Assembly (NCBI GenBank): GCA_947306845.1
Contig: CAMZHP010000186.1
Location: 1-6,616 of the forward strand
DNA length: 6,616 nucleotides
Source of the DNA: an uncultured Prevotellaceae bacterium
GTDB lineage: Bacteria; Bacteroidota; Bacteroidia; Bacteroidales; Bacteroidaceae
Direction: 5' to 3'
Each line of letters starts with the position of its first letter. The stretch's first letter is position 1. Made by a program: the position numbers and the translations under genes. Shown one piece after another: positions 1 to 6,451 of this stretch. The notes beneath the pieces were generated by a model. That model was not told the origin of the DNA, did no database searches, and saw nothing but the letters and a program-made list of their open reading frames with translations.

Positions 1-335
1 AGACAGTAGAGCACGTCGTAGGCACTGCCGCCCTGGGCGAACTGGCAGTCGCCATGGAGGCGTGTTACCTGGATGGCACGGTCCATGTAGGTCTTGTTGG
101 CGACGAAGCTCTCGCAGAGGTCGTAGGTCTTGCCGGTGGCTTTGAGGATCTCTGCCTCAAAGTAGCTCAGTGTGGAGTAAGCCCAGCATGTGCCCGACCG
201 GTTCTGGTCCTTAATGCTGGTGATGGGGATTTCTTTCACAGTGGTGAACACGGGCTTGTTGTCCGCTTTCTTGTCTTGTGCGCTGGCACCGACGCTCACG
301 GCGGCCAGCAGCATCATGAAAAACATTTTTCTCAT
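1..335 (-). CDS. Exported C1B-family cysteine aminopeptidase (PepC/bleomycin hydrolase type), N-terminal part
   Basis: Reading leftward from the ATG at 335-333, an open frame runs off the left edge, giving 111 complete codons and no stop. Residues 1-20 (MRKMFFMM..., ending GASAQ) form a signal peptide, so the mature enzyme should be exported, probably to the periplasm. The papain-type active-site segment DQNRSGTCWAYS follows: Cys50 is the nucleophile, and Gln44, six residues before it, is the expected oxyanion-hole glutamine. The stretch after it (FEAEILKATGK, then ESFVANKTYMDRA) fits the bleomycin hydrolase/PepC subgroup rather than classic papains. Known members are cysteine aminopeptidases that trim peptides. 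The catalytic His and Asn lie outside the window, so activity cannot be confirmed. It lies 46 bp after the M24B peptidase on the same strand with no recognisable promoter between them, so the two are probably co-transcribed as a peptide-degradation pair. The family call is firm; the exact specificity is inference. Confidence 0.88.
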   Translation of the reverse strand, partial: MRKMFFMMLLAAVSVGASAQDKKADNKPVFTTVKEIPITSIKDQNRSGTCWAYSTLSYFEAEILKATGKTYDLCESFVANKTYMDRAIQVTRLHGDCQFAQGGSAYDVLYC

Positions 336-381
336 TAGGCTTTGTTTTTATTGTTTGTTAAAAATGGATTCTTACCTACGT

Positions 382-1773
382 TCAGTTATTCATTGCCTCC
401 TCAACGTCCTTGGGATGGTAGGGGATGCGCTCCTTGCCGATGAAGCGGCAACCGTCAGCAGTGATGAGCACGTCGTCCTCGATGCGCACGCCACCGAAGT
501 CCTTGTAGGTGTCGAGCAGGTCGAAGTTGAGGAATTCGGCGCAGTGGCCGGAAGCGCGCCAGTCATCGATGAGGGCGGGGATAAAGTAGATGCCTGGCTC
601 ATCGGTGACGACGAAGCCCTCCTCCAGACGGCGCCCCATGCGCAGGCAGTTGGTGCCAAACTGCTCGAGGTTGGGTCGGGTCTCTTCGTCGAAGCCCACA
701 TTGATCTGGTCGAGGTTTTCCATGTCGTGTACGTCCATGCCCATCATGTGTCCCAGTCCGTGAGGGAGGAACATGGCGTGGGCTCCGGCCCTGACGGCTT
801 CCTCGGTGTCGCCACGCATGAGTCCGAGTTCCTTGAGACGCTCGGTCATCCGTCGGCAGACGGCAAAGTGTACGTCCATGTATTTCACGCCGGGTTTGGC
901 GACATCCAGTACATAGTCGTGGCATTCCTCCACGATGGAATAGATGTCCAGCTGCCGTTGTGAGAACTTGCCGCTGACCGGCATGGTGCGGGTGTTGTCG
1001 GAGCAGTAATGGTCGATGGTCTCGGCGCCACAGTCGCAAATGACCAGCCGTCCCGACTCAAGTAGGGCGGTGGATGGATTTCCGTGCATGATTTCGCCGT
1101 GTTGTGAGTATATGGTGGCAAAGCTCACCATGGCGCCGTAGGAATTGGCTATGCCGTCTATTTGCCCTCCGACATATTTCTCGGTCACGCCCGGTCGGGT
1201 GAGCCTCATGGCGGTGGTGTGCATCTTGTATCCGATGGCCGCAGCTCGCTCCAGCGCCTCTATTTCCTGAGGCTCCTTTTTGGAGCGCATCTTCACCACG
1301 GCGCGGATGAGCGGCATGGATGCCGCTGCTTTCTGCTTACTGGGATGGATACCGAGCAGGTCCATGATCTGTATCTTGATGTCGTGACGGTAGGGTGGCA
1401 GGAAATGGATGGTGCGTCCGGCTGCCTGGTCGCAAAGTTCCTTCAGGTGACTCATGGGGGCGGATTTTGTTACGCCCACTTGAGCGGCAAGGTCAGCCAC
1501 ACTGTCAACGCTTCCATACCATACGATGTCCTCTATGTCGATGTCGTCGCCGATGAGAATCTCATCATTGTTGTCGATGTCGATCACGCCGACGAGTCCG
1601 TCGCGTTTCTGACCGAAATAATAAAGGAATGACGAATCCTGCCTCATGGGGTAATAGCTGTTGGCAGGGTAGTTGCATGGCGACTCATTGTTGCCGAAAA
1701 GAACGATAAGGCCGTTGCCGACCAATTTTTTCAGTTCCTCACGGCGCCTGATATATGTTTCCTTGCTGAACAT
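382..1773 (-). CDS. pepP: M24B metallopeptidase: Xaa-Pro aminopeptidase / prolidase
   Basis: This 463-residue protein has the two-domain creatinase/prolidase layout: an N-terminal aminopeptidase-P domain (about 1-150) and a C-terminal pita-bread catalytic domain (about 170-450). All five expected dinuclear metal (usually Mn) ligands can be placed: Asp247 (CDCG), Asp259 (CSDNTRT), His342 (HGLGH), Glu392 (DEPGIYF) and Glu432 (VRIEDD). His230, His338 and His349 (DVHD) match the catalytic histidines of E. coli PepP. The enzyme cleaves Xaa-Pro bonds. Length is near E. coli PepP (about 440), but the insert between DVHD and the EPGIY motif and the following FGGVRIEDD resemble human prolidase (PEPD), so dipeptidase activity is possible and the pepP symbol is by family only. 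There is no signal peptide, so it should be cytoplasmic. The start at 1773 puts the frame 30 nt after the -7 box at 1804-1811. It is the first gene of a unit that continues into the exported C1B aminopeptidase. Confidence 0.92.
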   Translation of the reverse strand: MFSKETYIRRREELKKLVGNGLIVLFGNNESPCNYPANSYYPMRQDSSFLYYFGQKRDGLVGVIDIDNNDEILIGDDIDIEDIVWYGSVDSVADLAAQVGVTKSAPMSHLKELCDQAAGRTIHFLPPYRHDIKIQIMDLLGIHPSKQKAAASMPLIRAVVKMRSKKEPQEIEALERAAAIGYKMHTTAMRLTRPGVTEKYVGGQIDGIANSYGAMVSFATIYSQHGEIMHGNPSTALLESGRLVICDCGAETIDHYCSDNTRTMPVSGKFSQRQLDIYSIVEECHDYVLDVAKPGVKYMDVHFAVCRRMTERLKELGLMRGDTEEAVRAGAHAMFLPHGLGHMMGMDVHDMENLDQINVGFDEETRPNLEQFGTNCLRMGRRLEEGFVVTDEPGIYFIPALIDDWRASGHCAEFLNFDLLDTYKDFGGVRIEDDVLITADGCRFIGKERIPYHPKDVEEAMNN

Positions 1774-1803
1774 AGATAATGTATTTGTTTAGGTTTGAGT
1801 GAG

Positions 1804-1834
1804 CAAAGTTAATGAAAACCGAGAGCAACGCAAA
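1804..1834 (-). promoter_or_regulatory. Bacteroidetes-type promoter of the M24B peptidase gene
   Basis: On the minus strand, TTTG at 1834-1831 is followed 19 nt later by TAACTTTG at 1811-1804, an exact match to the Bacteroidetes sigma-70 -7 consensus TAnnTTTG with the usual -33 spacing. Transcription should start around 1797-1800, giving an AT-rich leader of about 25 nt before the ATG at 1773 with no Shine-Dalgarno sequence, as is normal in this phylum. The block 1803-1835 is closely similar to the promoter at 5227-5259. Confidence 0.75.
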
Positions 1835-1913
1835 ACAAAAAGACATTTTTTTTCATCTTTCATTCATTCCATACATCGCGTCCTTACCCTTACACCGCCA
1901 TCTTAGCAAGAGT

Positions 1914-1962
1914 AATCATAATTCTTAATTCTTCACTCTTCACTCTTCACTTTTCACTTTTC
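1914..1962 (-). repeat. Degenerate heptamer tandem repeat spanning the trmD stop codon
   Basis: On the minus strand seven consecutive 7-bp units run from 1962 to 1914: GAAAAGT (two copies), GAAGAGT (two copies), GAAGAAT, TAAGAAT and TATGATT. Neighbouring units differ by 0-2 bases, and the array decays away from trmD. The first two units include the last two codons of trmD (Glu, Lys) and its TGA stop at 1956-1954. The rest is untranslated. There is no inverted symmetry or T-run, so it is not a standard terminator. Its role is unknown; slipped-strand expansion is the simplest origin. Confidence 0.8.
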
Positions 1963-2634
1963 ATTCAGCAAGTCTGGTCGGAGCTTGCGGGTGCGCTCCA
2001 GGCTCTGCTCTATTTCCCAGTCCTTGATTTTCCCTTCATTGCCGCTGAGCAGGATGTCGGGCACGCGCCAGCCCTTGTACTCTGCGGGACGGGTGTAGAT
2101 GGGAGCGGAGAGCAGACCGTCCTGGAAGCAGTCGGAGAGCGCGCTTTGGTCATCGCTGATGACGCCAGGCACCAGTCTCACGATGGCATCTGCCATGACG
2201 GCTGCGGCCAGTTCGCCACCGGTGAGCACATAGTCGCCGATGGAGATCTCACGGGTGATCAAGTGGTCGCGTATGCGTTGGTCGATGCCTTTGTAGTGTC
2301 CGCATAGGATGATGATGTTGCCAAGCATCGACAGGTCGTTGGCCACCTGTTGGGAGAACTGCTCTCCGTCGGGCGAGGTGAAGATGACCTCATCGTATTC
2401 GCGCTCGGCCTTGAGTGCGGAGATAGCCCTGTCAATCGGCTCGCATTGCATCACCATGCCTGCGAATCCCCCGTAGGGATAGTCATCCACGCGGCGCCAT
2501 TTGTCGGTGGTATAGTCACGCAGGTTGTGCAGGTGTATCTCTGCCAGTCCCTTTTTCTGTGCGCGGGCCAGGATTGACTCGTGGACAAAGCCCTCAAGCA
2601 TTTCCGGCAAAACAGTGATGATGTCTATTCTCAT
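1954..2634 (-). CDS. trmD: tRNA (guanine-N1)-methyltransferase TrmD
   Basis: This SPOUT-class enzyme transfers a methyl group from S-adenosylmethionine to N1 of G37, next to the anticodon of tRNAs reading CNN codons, preventing +1 frameshifting; it is usually essential. At 226 residues it is slightly shorter than E. coli TrmD (about 255) because of a short C-terminus. The trefoil-knot cofactor site is clear: LCGHYKGID (110-118), [12 protein letters not shown] (131-142) and LVPGV (154-158). Arg153 and Asp168 (SDCFQDGLL) match the catalytic Arg and general-base Asp of characterised TrmD, followed by the IYTRP (179-183) and LLSGN (195-199) motifs. An upstream in-frame ATG at 2796 is rejected: its 54 extra residues lie inside the preceding gene and have no TrmD homology, whereas [10 protein letters not shown] is the family's standard N-terminus. 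The ATG overlaps the previous gene's stop codon. The usual rpsP-rimM-rplS neighbours are absent. The stop lies in a heptamer repeat. Confidence 0.96.
   Translation of the reverse strand: MRIDIITVLPEMLEGFVHESILARAQKKGLAEIHLHNLRDYTTDKWRRVDDYPYGGFAGMVMQCEPIDRAISALKAEREYDEVIFTSPDGEQFSQQVANDLSMLGNIIILCGHYKGIDQRIRDHLITREISIGDYVLTGGELAAAVMADAIVRLVPGVISDDQSALSDCFQDGLLSAPIYTRPAEYKGWRVPDILLSGNEGKIKDWEIEQSLERTRKLRPDLLNEK
2631..2634 (-). promoter_or_regulatory. ATGA stop/start overlap coupling the toroid protein gene to trmD
   Basis: On the minus strand the four bases read ATGA: ATG (2634-2632) starts trmD and TGA (2633-2631) ends the upstream gene. There is no recognisable Shine-Dalgarno sequence just upstream (the region encodes the Lys-rich tail of the upstream protein) and no TAnnTTTG box was seen near it. 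TrmD therefore probably depends on termination-reinitiation by ribosomes finishing the upstream gene. Confidence 0.75.
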
Positions 2635-5222
2635 TGTATTTTCTCTTTGTTTTTTTCTTTGGATGCCTTCAGTTTCCCGTTGTCCAGGAATACCTTGGTC
2701 AGGTGGGAGGGGGAGACCTTGACAGTCCCTCCGTAGGCGCGGCCAGCAGAGAGAATGTTGACGGTGACGGCCTGGCGCCTTTCTGCACTCAACCATAGCG
2801 CTTTGTTATCGTCAGGCACCTGACAGGCTGTGATTCCGTCGCCTTGCACGAAGCCGCAGATGGTCTGCATCAGGGCGGATTCCTTCGCTGCGTGGAAGGT
2901 GGCTGTGGCCGTTCCGTTGAGGATGGTTGTCTTGTCCTCAAAAACCGGAGCACCGAGTGTGCCGCCACGGGCGGTGACGGTGACTTCTGTGGTGTCGCCA
3001 TCGAAATGGGCGAGCATGAGGTATTGCGTTTGGTCGGGGTCGGTGGCGATGATGCCGTTCCAACCTTCGGGCAACTGATTGGTGAGTTTTTCTGTCTGTT
3101 GGGCAAGTTTCCGAGTGGTATTGGCGTCCACATGGCAGTAGTAAACGACATTGCGGCGGTCGGCAAGCATGCCTTTGCTGAGTGTCCTCGCAACGGTGCT
3201 GTAAGCGGGATACAACTTGGCGGTCATGATGCTGTTGTTGTTGGCTCGGTTGCCGAACGCCATTCCTCTGGTGCCTATGCTCACAAAACCCACCTCATCA
3301 TCGACGTTCATCCATTCCGTGTCGGCAGTGAGGATGGTGGAACCATTAGTGAGCGTGGTGCCTTTCTCATGGTGCAGCGTGCGTTGCGTGCGGGTCAGTT
3401 CATCGACGGAGATGGCCATCAATCCGCCTAGCTCTTTGTTGATGGTCACATCGGCGAGTGTGCTCACATGGTCGAGATAGCCCACCGCGTTGCCAGACGT
3501 GGAGAAAACGGCGAAACGGTGGTCAATGGTGCCCCCGTTGGTGAGCAATTCTCCGTACATGGTGTAGGCATCGCCTTTCAGCTTGTATCTGCCGTTGATC
3601 AGGGGCTTGGCATCATGCTTTTGGTCTTTGACATCATACCATCCGAGGATGTTTCCCGTGTTGTGGGCGCGGTAGGGCACGATGATTTTGTTCTTGTCCA
3701 CACTGTTGTCAGCGATATATCCGGTGTAGCTCTTCAGTCCCTCGCTCCAGGAGAAAGTGGTGAACCGATGCGGTGTGAATGCCCTGACGATGTTCTGGCA
3801 GGGCAACAGTCGTGCCTCGCTGTGCGCATTGCGGAAGTCTTCCCATCTGGTGGGGGACAGCTGGGCTGTACTCCATGTGTGGTGCATCAGGTAGGTCATC
3901 ATCACGCGATGTCCCTGCACACCCATGCGCCGTGCCTGCACGTCGGGCCGGAGCAGCCAACTGCCGTCCTGCGTGGTGGTCTGCCGCGCCTTGATGTACT
4001 TATAGGCGAGGTTTTCCAGCATCAGTGCGTTGGCGTCACGCATGTGAGTGGCCATGAACGAGTAGGCTGTGATTTGGTCATAGAGAAACATGCTCCAGTC
4101 GTTGCCGTTGGGCATGGCCAGCTCGCCGTCGGTAAGCGCCAGCCAGTTGAGCACCTGATCGGTCACTTCCTGATTGTTGTGGGTCAAGGCGTTGGTTTTC
4201 CACCGCTCGCCATGTCCGAGTCCGTTTTGGAACAGGTGCAGGGCTAGTGCTGCCTCGCCCAGTTCTTGTATCACCACATTCTGATAAGAGGTGTGGAAGT
4301 AGTCGTGGTTTTGCAGCGTGTAATCATCGTAGAGGTTCTGTCCTCTGTAGAGTTGAGCCACCGTGCCTTCATGTTCTTGGTCGATGCGCTTCTGGTTGAG
4401 TGAGTCGGATGGGTGGCTGTGACAGTTGATGGCGAAGAGGCGCAGGCGCTCAAACCATTTTGAGGCCAGGGGGTCATCAGGGAAGAGTCCGAGGGCGGCA
4501 GCGAGCACATCTACCTCCCATCCGTTCTCCTCAGCCTTGGTGTCACCTTTGTAGCCTGTGGGGATGTCGCGCTCTAGTTCGTAGTTGCATTCTGCCTCAA
4601 GCAGGGCGTGGATGTATCCTTTTTGCTTGTCGCTCAGTAAGTGCCATTGGAAGAAGGCGGAGTAGGCCACCGACATAGCCCAAAGCGAACTCTCCCATAC
4701 GCGGTCTTTCTTGGAGGTGCTGCCCCACCAGTCGCCGCCTGAGCATTTCATCAACTTGTTGGCCTTGTGGGTGGAGTAGGCGAAGATGAGCGATTTCATG
4801 GCGATGTCGCTCATGTCTTCCCAGGTGATGCCCCTGGGCAGTTGCAGTCCGGCGGGTTGTGCGTATCTGACCAGGAAGGCACACAGCATCGACAGGTCGG
4901 CATTGGTGCGCACGCCCGCTTCGTTGCTGGCCATGGTGCTCTCGCCCTTGAAGCATCCGCATGCCTCGCCGATGCTGTTGGGCTCCTCGCAGGGCTGGAA
5001 GTCTGCCATCATATATTGCCCAAATCTGGTGAGCATCTGCAGCAGGTCGTCCATCATGGCTTTCTCCTCCACGAAGTCGGCGGTAATCACACCCTCGGTG
5101 GGTGAAGATACGGCATTCTCCTTGGTCGATGAGTTGCCAGTCGGTTGTCCCTGCATGGGCAACGGGGCCATACCCAGCAGCATGAGGCTCCAGATGATGA
5201 TAATGCGTCTGATGGTGGTCAT
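2631..5222 (-). CDS. Large exported protein, predicted alpha/alpha-toroid plus beta-sandwich (polysaccharide lyase-like), family unassigned
   Basis: I do not recognise a named family. From the ATG at 5222 the protein has 863 residues; an in-frame ATG at 5258 would add 12 (numbers below use that longer frame). Residues 13-38 (MTTIRR, then an Ile/Leu-rich core, ending PMQGQ) form a signal peptide without a lipobox Cys. Residues about 60-460 are mostly helical and rich in aromatics, with [20 protein letters not shown] (244-263) and [12 protein letters not shown] (315-326); the second carries Asn317, His318, His322 and Tyr325, the residue types used by toroid lyases. Residues about 490-860 look like beta-sandwich (for instance [14 protein letters not shown], 529-542). 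This layout resembles heparinase/PL8-type lyases and their uncharacterised Bacteroidetes relatives, so glycan breakdown is a guess. The tail is Lys-rich (861-875). The 5258 start is disfavoured because it falls in the -33 box. The gene overlaps trmD by 4 bp and has its own promoter. Confidence 0.8.
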   Translation of the reverse strand: MTTIRRIIIIWSLMLLGMAPLPMQGQPTGNSSTKENAVSSPTEGVITADFVEEKAMMDDLLQMLTRFGQYMMADFQPCEEPNSIGEACGCFKGESTMASNEAGVRTNADLSMLCAFLVRYAQPAGLQLPRGITWEDMSDIAMKSLIFAYSTHKANKLMKCSGGDWWGSTSKKDRVWESSLWAMSVAYSAFFQWHLLSDKQKGYIHALLEAECNYELERDIPTGYKGDTKAEENGWEVDVLAAALGLFPDDPLASKWFERLRLFAINCHSHPSDSLNQKRIDQEHEGTVAQLYRGQNLYDDYTLQNHDYFHTSYQNVVIQELGEAALALHLFQNGLGHGERWKTNALTHNNQEVTDQVLNWLALTDGELAMPNGNDWSMFLYDQITAYSFMATHMRDANALMLENLAYKYIKARQTTTQDGSWLLRPDVQARRMGVQGHRVMMTYLMHHTWSTAQLSPTRWEDFRNAHSEARLLPCQNIVRAFTPHRFTTFSWSEGLKSYTGYIADNSVDKNKIIVPYRAHNTGNILGWYDVKDQKHDAKPLINGRYKLKGDAYTMYGELLTNGGTIDHRFAVFSTSGNAVGYLDHVSTLADVTINKELGGLMAISVDELTRTQRTLHHEKGTTLTNGSTILTADTEWMNVDDEVGFVSIGTRGMAFGNRANNNSIMTAKLYPAYSTVARTLSKGMLADRRNVVYYCHVDANTTRKLAQQTEKLTNQLPEGWNGIIATDPDQTQYLMLAHFDGDTTEVTVTARGGTLGAPVFEDKTTILNGTATATFHAAKESALMQTICGFVQGDGITACQVPDDNKALWLSAERRQAVTVNILSAGRAYGGTVKVSPSHLTKVFLDNGKLKASKEKNKEKIQ

Positions 5223-5227
5223 GGATG

Positions 5228-5259
5228 CAAAGTTACGTAAAAACGAGAGAAAAGCCAAA
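5228..5259 (-). promoter_or_regulatory. Bacteroidetes-type promoter of the toroid protein/trmD unit
   Basis: On the minus strand TTTG (5259-5256) is followed after exactly 20 nt by TAACTTTG (5235-5228), matching the -33/-7 consensus. Only five bases separate the -7 box from the ATG at 5222, so transcription would begin at or within a few bases of that ATG. This makes the upstream ATG at 5258 very unlikely as the start and suggests a leaderless or near-leaderless message, unless another promoter is used. Confidence 0.72.
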
Positions 5260-5267
5260 TTATTTGG
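5255..5267. promoter_or_regulatory. 13-bp perfect palindrome (CCAAAT-T-ATTTGG) on the -33 box, candidate operator
   Basis: The two 6-bp arms are perfect inverted repeats around one central T. The left arm contains the whole minus-strand -33 TTTG (5259-5256). A dimeric regulator bound here would compete with RNA polymerase. The site is AT-rich and short, so chance cannot be excluded, but its position is suggestive. Confidence 0.4.
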
Positions 5268-5272
5268 ATGAT

Positions 5273-5286
5273 TCCGACGAGTCGGA
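5273..5286. promoter_or_regulatory. 14-bp palindrome (TCCGAC-GA-GTCGGA), candidate regulator site
   Basis: Perfect 6-bp inverted arms separated by two bases, lying 5 bp beyond the palindrome at 5255-5267 and roughly 50-64 bp upstream of the expected minus-strand start, where activators commonly bind. There is no T-run after it on either strand, so it does not look like an intrinsic terminator. Confidence 0.35.
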
Positions 5287-5394
5287 CAGGTTCGATGGCT
5301 CTTTTGGTCAAAATAGATAGTTAAATACAGTTAAAAATTCATAAACAACAATTCTTTGAGGGGTGGGGAGACTTCCATATATAAAAAATATGTG

Positions 5395-5402
5395 TACCTT
5401 TG
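5395..5402 (+). promoter_or_regulatory. -7 box of the rplM-rpsI promoter
   Basis: TACCTTTG matches the Bacteroidetes -7 consensus TAnnTTTG exactly and follows an AT-rich tract (about 5376-5394). No clear TTTG is found 19-21 bp upstream (the region reads ACTTCC), so the -33 element is weak. The AT-rich tract may compensate, as is common for ribosomal protein promoters. The expected start is around 5406-5410, which leaves a long leader of about 140 nt. Confidence 0.65.
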
Positions 5403-5405
5403 CAG

Positions 5406-5546
5406 TCCGATTATTACAGGGGGTATGCTTAGAGCCCCCAAGTGTGGCGTGTTAATAGTTGTGCTTTTGGCCAGGCCCGACGGTTAGTGAATCTCCGCAC
5501 AAAGAAAAGGTAAACTTGTTTTTTAGTAGAAATTTTAACATTAGAA
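5406..5546 (+). promoter_or_regulatory. Structured 5' leader of rplM, candidate L13 autoregulatory RNA
   Basis: The leader is much longer than the roughly 25 nt expected for the M24B gene here. It contains a GGGGG/CCCCC stem (5419-5423 with 5435-5439, 11-nt loop). It also has two mutually exclusive longer pairings: GTGTGG (5442-5447) with CCGCAC (5495-5500, one U-G pair), or TTGTGC (5459-5464) with GCACAA (5497-5502). The 44 nt before the ATG are AT-rich and unstructured. L13 is known to repress its own rplM-rpsI mRNA in E. coli, and L13 leader classes are described in other bacteria, so autogenous control is plausible. The exact boundaries and fold are inference. Confidence 0.5.
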
Positions 5547-6008
5547 ATGAACACTTTAAGTTACAAGACGATTTCCGTCAACAGGGAAACCGCTCAGAAA
5601 GAGTGGGTCGTCATCGATGCTACCGATCAGGTGGTTGGACGTCTCTGTTCAAAGGTGGCTAAATTGCTCCGCGGAAAGTACAAGCCCACATTCACTCCCC
5701 ACGTAGATTGTGGCGACAACGTGATTATCATCAATGCCGACAAGGTGGTCTTCACCGGCAAGAAAGAGACCGACAAGCTCTACACACGTTATACTGGCTA
5801 TCCAGGTGGTCAGCGCTTTGAGACTCCCGCCAAGCTCCGCTTGCGCGAGGATGGTTCGGAGCGTATCATCCGTCATGCCGTCAAGGGCATGCTTCCCAAA
5901 GGTTCGCTCGGCCGCAAGCTGCTCGACAACCTCTTTGTTTATCCGGGCACTGAGCACAAGCATGAGGCTCAGAAACCCAAAGCAATTGATATTAACCAGT
6001 ATAAATAA
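5547..6008 (+). CDS. rplM: 50S ribosomal protein L13 (uL13)
   Basis: L13 is an early-assembling protein of the large ribosomal subunit that binds 23S rRNA. The 153-residue product is near the usual length (142 in E. coli) with a short N-terminal addition (MNTLSYKTISVNRETAQKE), which I recall as typical of Bacteroidetes. Family signatures are clear: WVVIDA (20-25) followed by VGRL, LRGKYKP (41-47), TPHVDCGD (50-57), INADKV (62-67), TGYPGG (83-88) and VKGMLPKGSLG (112-122), then VYPGTEHKHEAQKP. The ATG at 5547 is preceded by an AT-rich stretch without a Shine-Dalgarno sequence. rpsI follows after 8 bp, so the two form the conserved L13-S9 operon. Confidence 0.98.
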   Translation: MNTLSYKTISVNRETAQKEWVVIDATDQVVGRLCSKVAKLLRGKYKPTFTPHVDCGDNVIIINADKVVFTGKKETDKLYTRYTGYPGGQRFETPAKLRLREDGSERIIRHAVKGMLPKGSLGRKLLDNLFVYPGTEHKHEAQKPKAIDINQYK

Positions 6009-6016
6009 TCGCACGA

Positions 6017-6406
6017 ATGGAATATTTATGTAATGCATTAGGCCGTCGTAAGAGTGCTGTGGCACGTGTTTACGTCAGCGATGGTACAGGCAAGATCACC
6101 ATCAATAAGAAGGACCTCAACGAGTATTTCCCCTCGGCCATTCTTCAGTATGTTGTCAAGCAGCCGCTCGAGTTGCTCAATGTCGCAGACAAATATGATG
6201 TCAAGGTGAACCTCGACGGAGGTGGTTTCACAGGCCAGAGCCAGGCTTTGAGGCTCGCCATCGCACGCGCACTGGTGAAAATCAACGCTGAGGACAAGAA
6301 GGCACTCAAGGATCAGGGCTTCCTCACCCGCGACTCCCGTGCAGTGGAGCGCAAGAAGCCGGGTCGTCCCAAGGCACGCGCACGCTTCCAGTTCAGCAAG
6401 CGTTAA
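6017..6406 (+). CDS. rpsI: 30S ribosomal protein S9 (uS9)
   Basis: S9 is a small-subunit head protein whose C-terminal tail reaches into the P site and contacts the tRNA anticodon stem. At 129 residues it has the usual length. Signatures are GRRKSAVARV (9-18), GGGFTGQSQALRLAIARAL (68-86), LTRDSRAVERKKPGRPKA (103-120) and the invariant C-terminal SKR (127-129), which is intact. The eight bases between the rplM stop and this ATG hold no Shine-Dalgarno sequence, so initiation probably relies on coupling to rplM translation. Confidence 0.98.
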   Translation: MEYLCNALGRRKSAVARVYVSDGTGKITINKKDLNEYFPSAILQYVVKQPLELLNVADKYDVKVNLDGGGFTGQSQALRLAIARALVKINAEDKKALKDQGFLTRDSRAVERKKPGRPKARARFQFSKR

Positions 6407-6451
6407 TCCGTGTATCTTCAATCTGTTTAGCATCCAAACTGGCGAGACTCT

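Larger units (their letters stand above)
5223..5546. other. 324-bp divergent intergenic regulatory region
   Basis: No protein-coding gene or tRNA is apparent. From left to right it holds the minus-strand promoter of the toroid protein gene (5228-5259), a palindrome on its -33 box (5255-5267), a second palindrome (5273-5286), a direct repeat AGTTAAA at 5319-5325 and 5329-5335 spaced one helical turn, an AT-rich tract (about 5376-5394), the plus-strand -7 box (5395-5402) and the rplM leader (about 5403-5546). The stretch 5287-5370 shows nothing else I can support. Confidence 0.7.

Noticed and set aside
190..963. Plus-strand open frame of 257 codons
   Set aside because: It lies antisense to the exported C1B aminopeptidase start and the M24B peptidase, both of which have clear catalytic motifs. 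Its translation has no recognisable domain.
1826..1855. Possible terminator between trmD and the M24B gene (A-run followed by T-run)
   Set aside because: Only A/T pairing is available with no GC stem, and part of it overlaps the -33 region of the downstream promoter. Not strong enough to call.
2635..2796. N-terminal extension of TrmD from the ATG at 2796
   Set aside because: The extra 54 residues are an out-of-frame reading of the upstream gene, are Arg/Pro-rich and unlike TrmD, and the family start [10 protein letters not shown] begins at 2634.
3468..4247. Plus-strand open frame of 259 codons
   Set aside because: It is fully antisense to the large exported protein gene and lacks an upstream promoter box. 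Long antisense frames are common opposite moderately GC-rich genes.
5223..5258. Longer start (ATG at 5258) for the exported protein
   Set aside because: It would place the start inside the -33 element and put 12 residues ahead of an otherwise good signal peptide beginning MTTIRR.
4786..5271. Plus-strand open frame of 161 codons crossing into the divergent region
   Set aside because: It is antisense to the signal peptide and N-terminal part of the exported protein and runs through the minus-strand promoter. No family resemblance.
5649..6065. Minus-strand open frame of 138 codons
   Set aside because: It is the antisense shadow of rplM and the start of rpsI, both unmistakable.
6413..6420. TATCTTCA as a possible -7 box for rpsB
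   Set aside because: It matches only two of the four TTTG positions and has no supporting -33 element.
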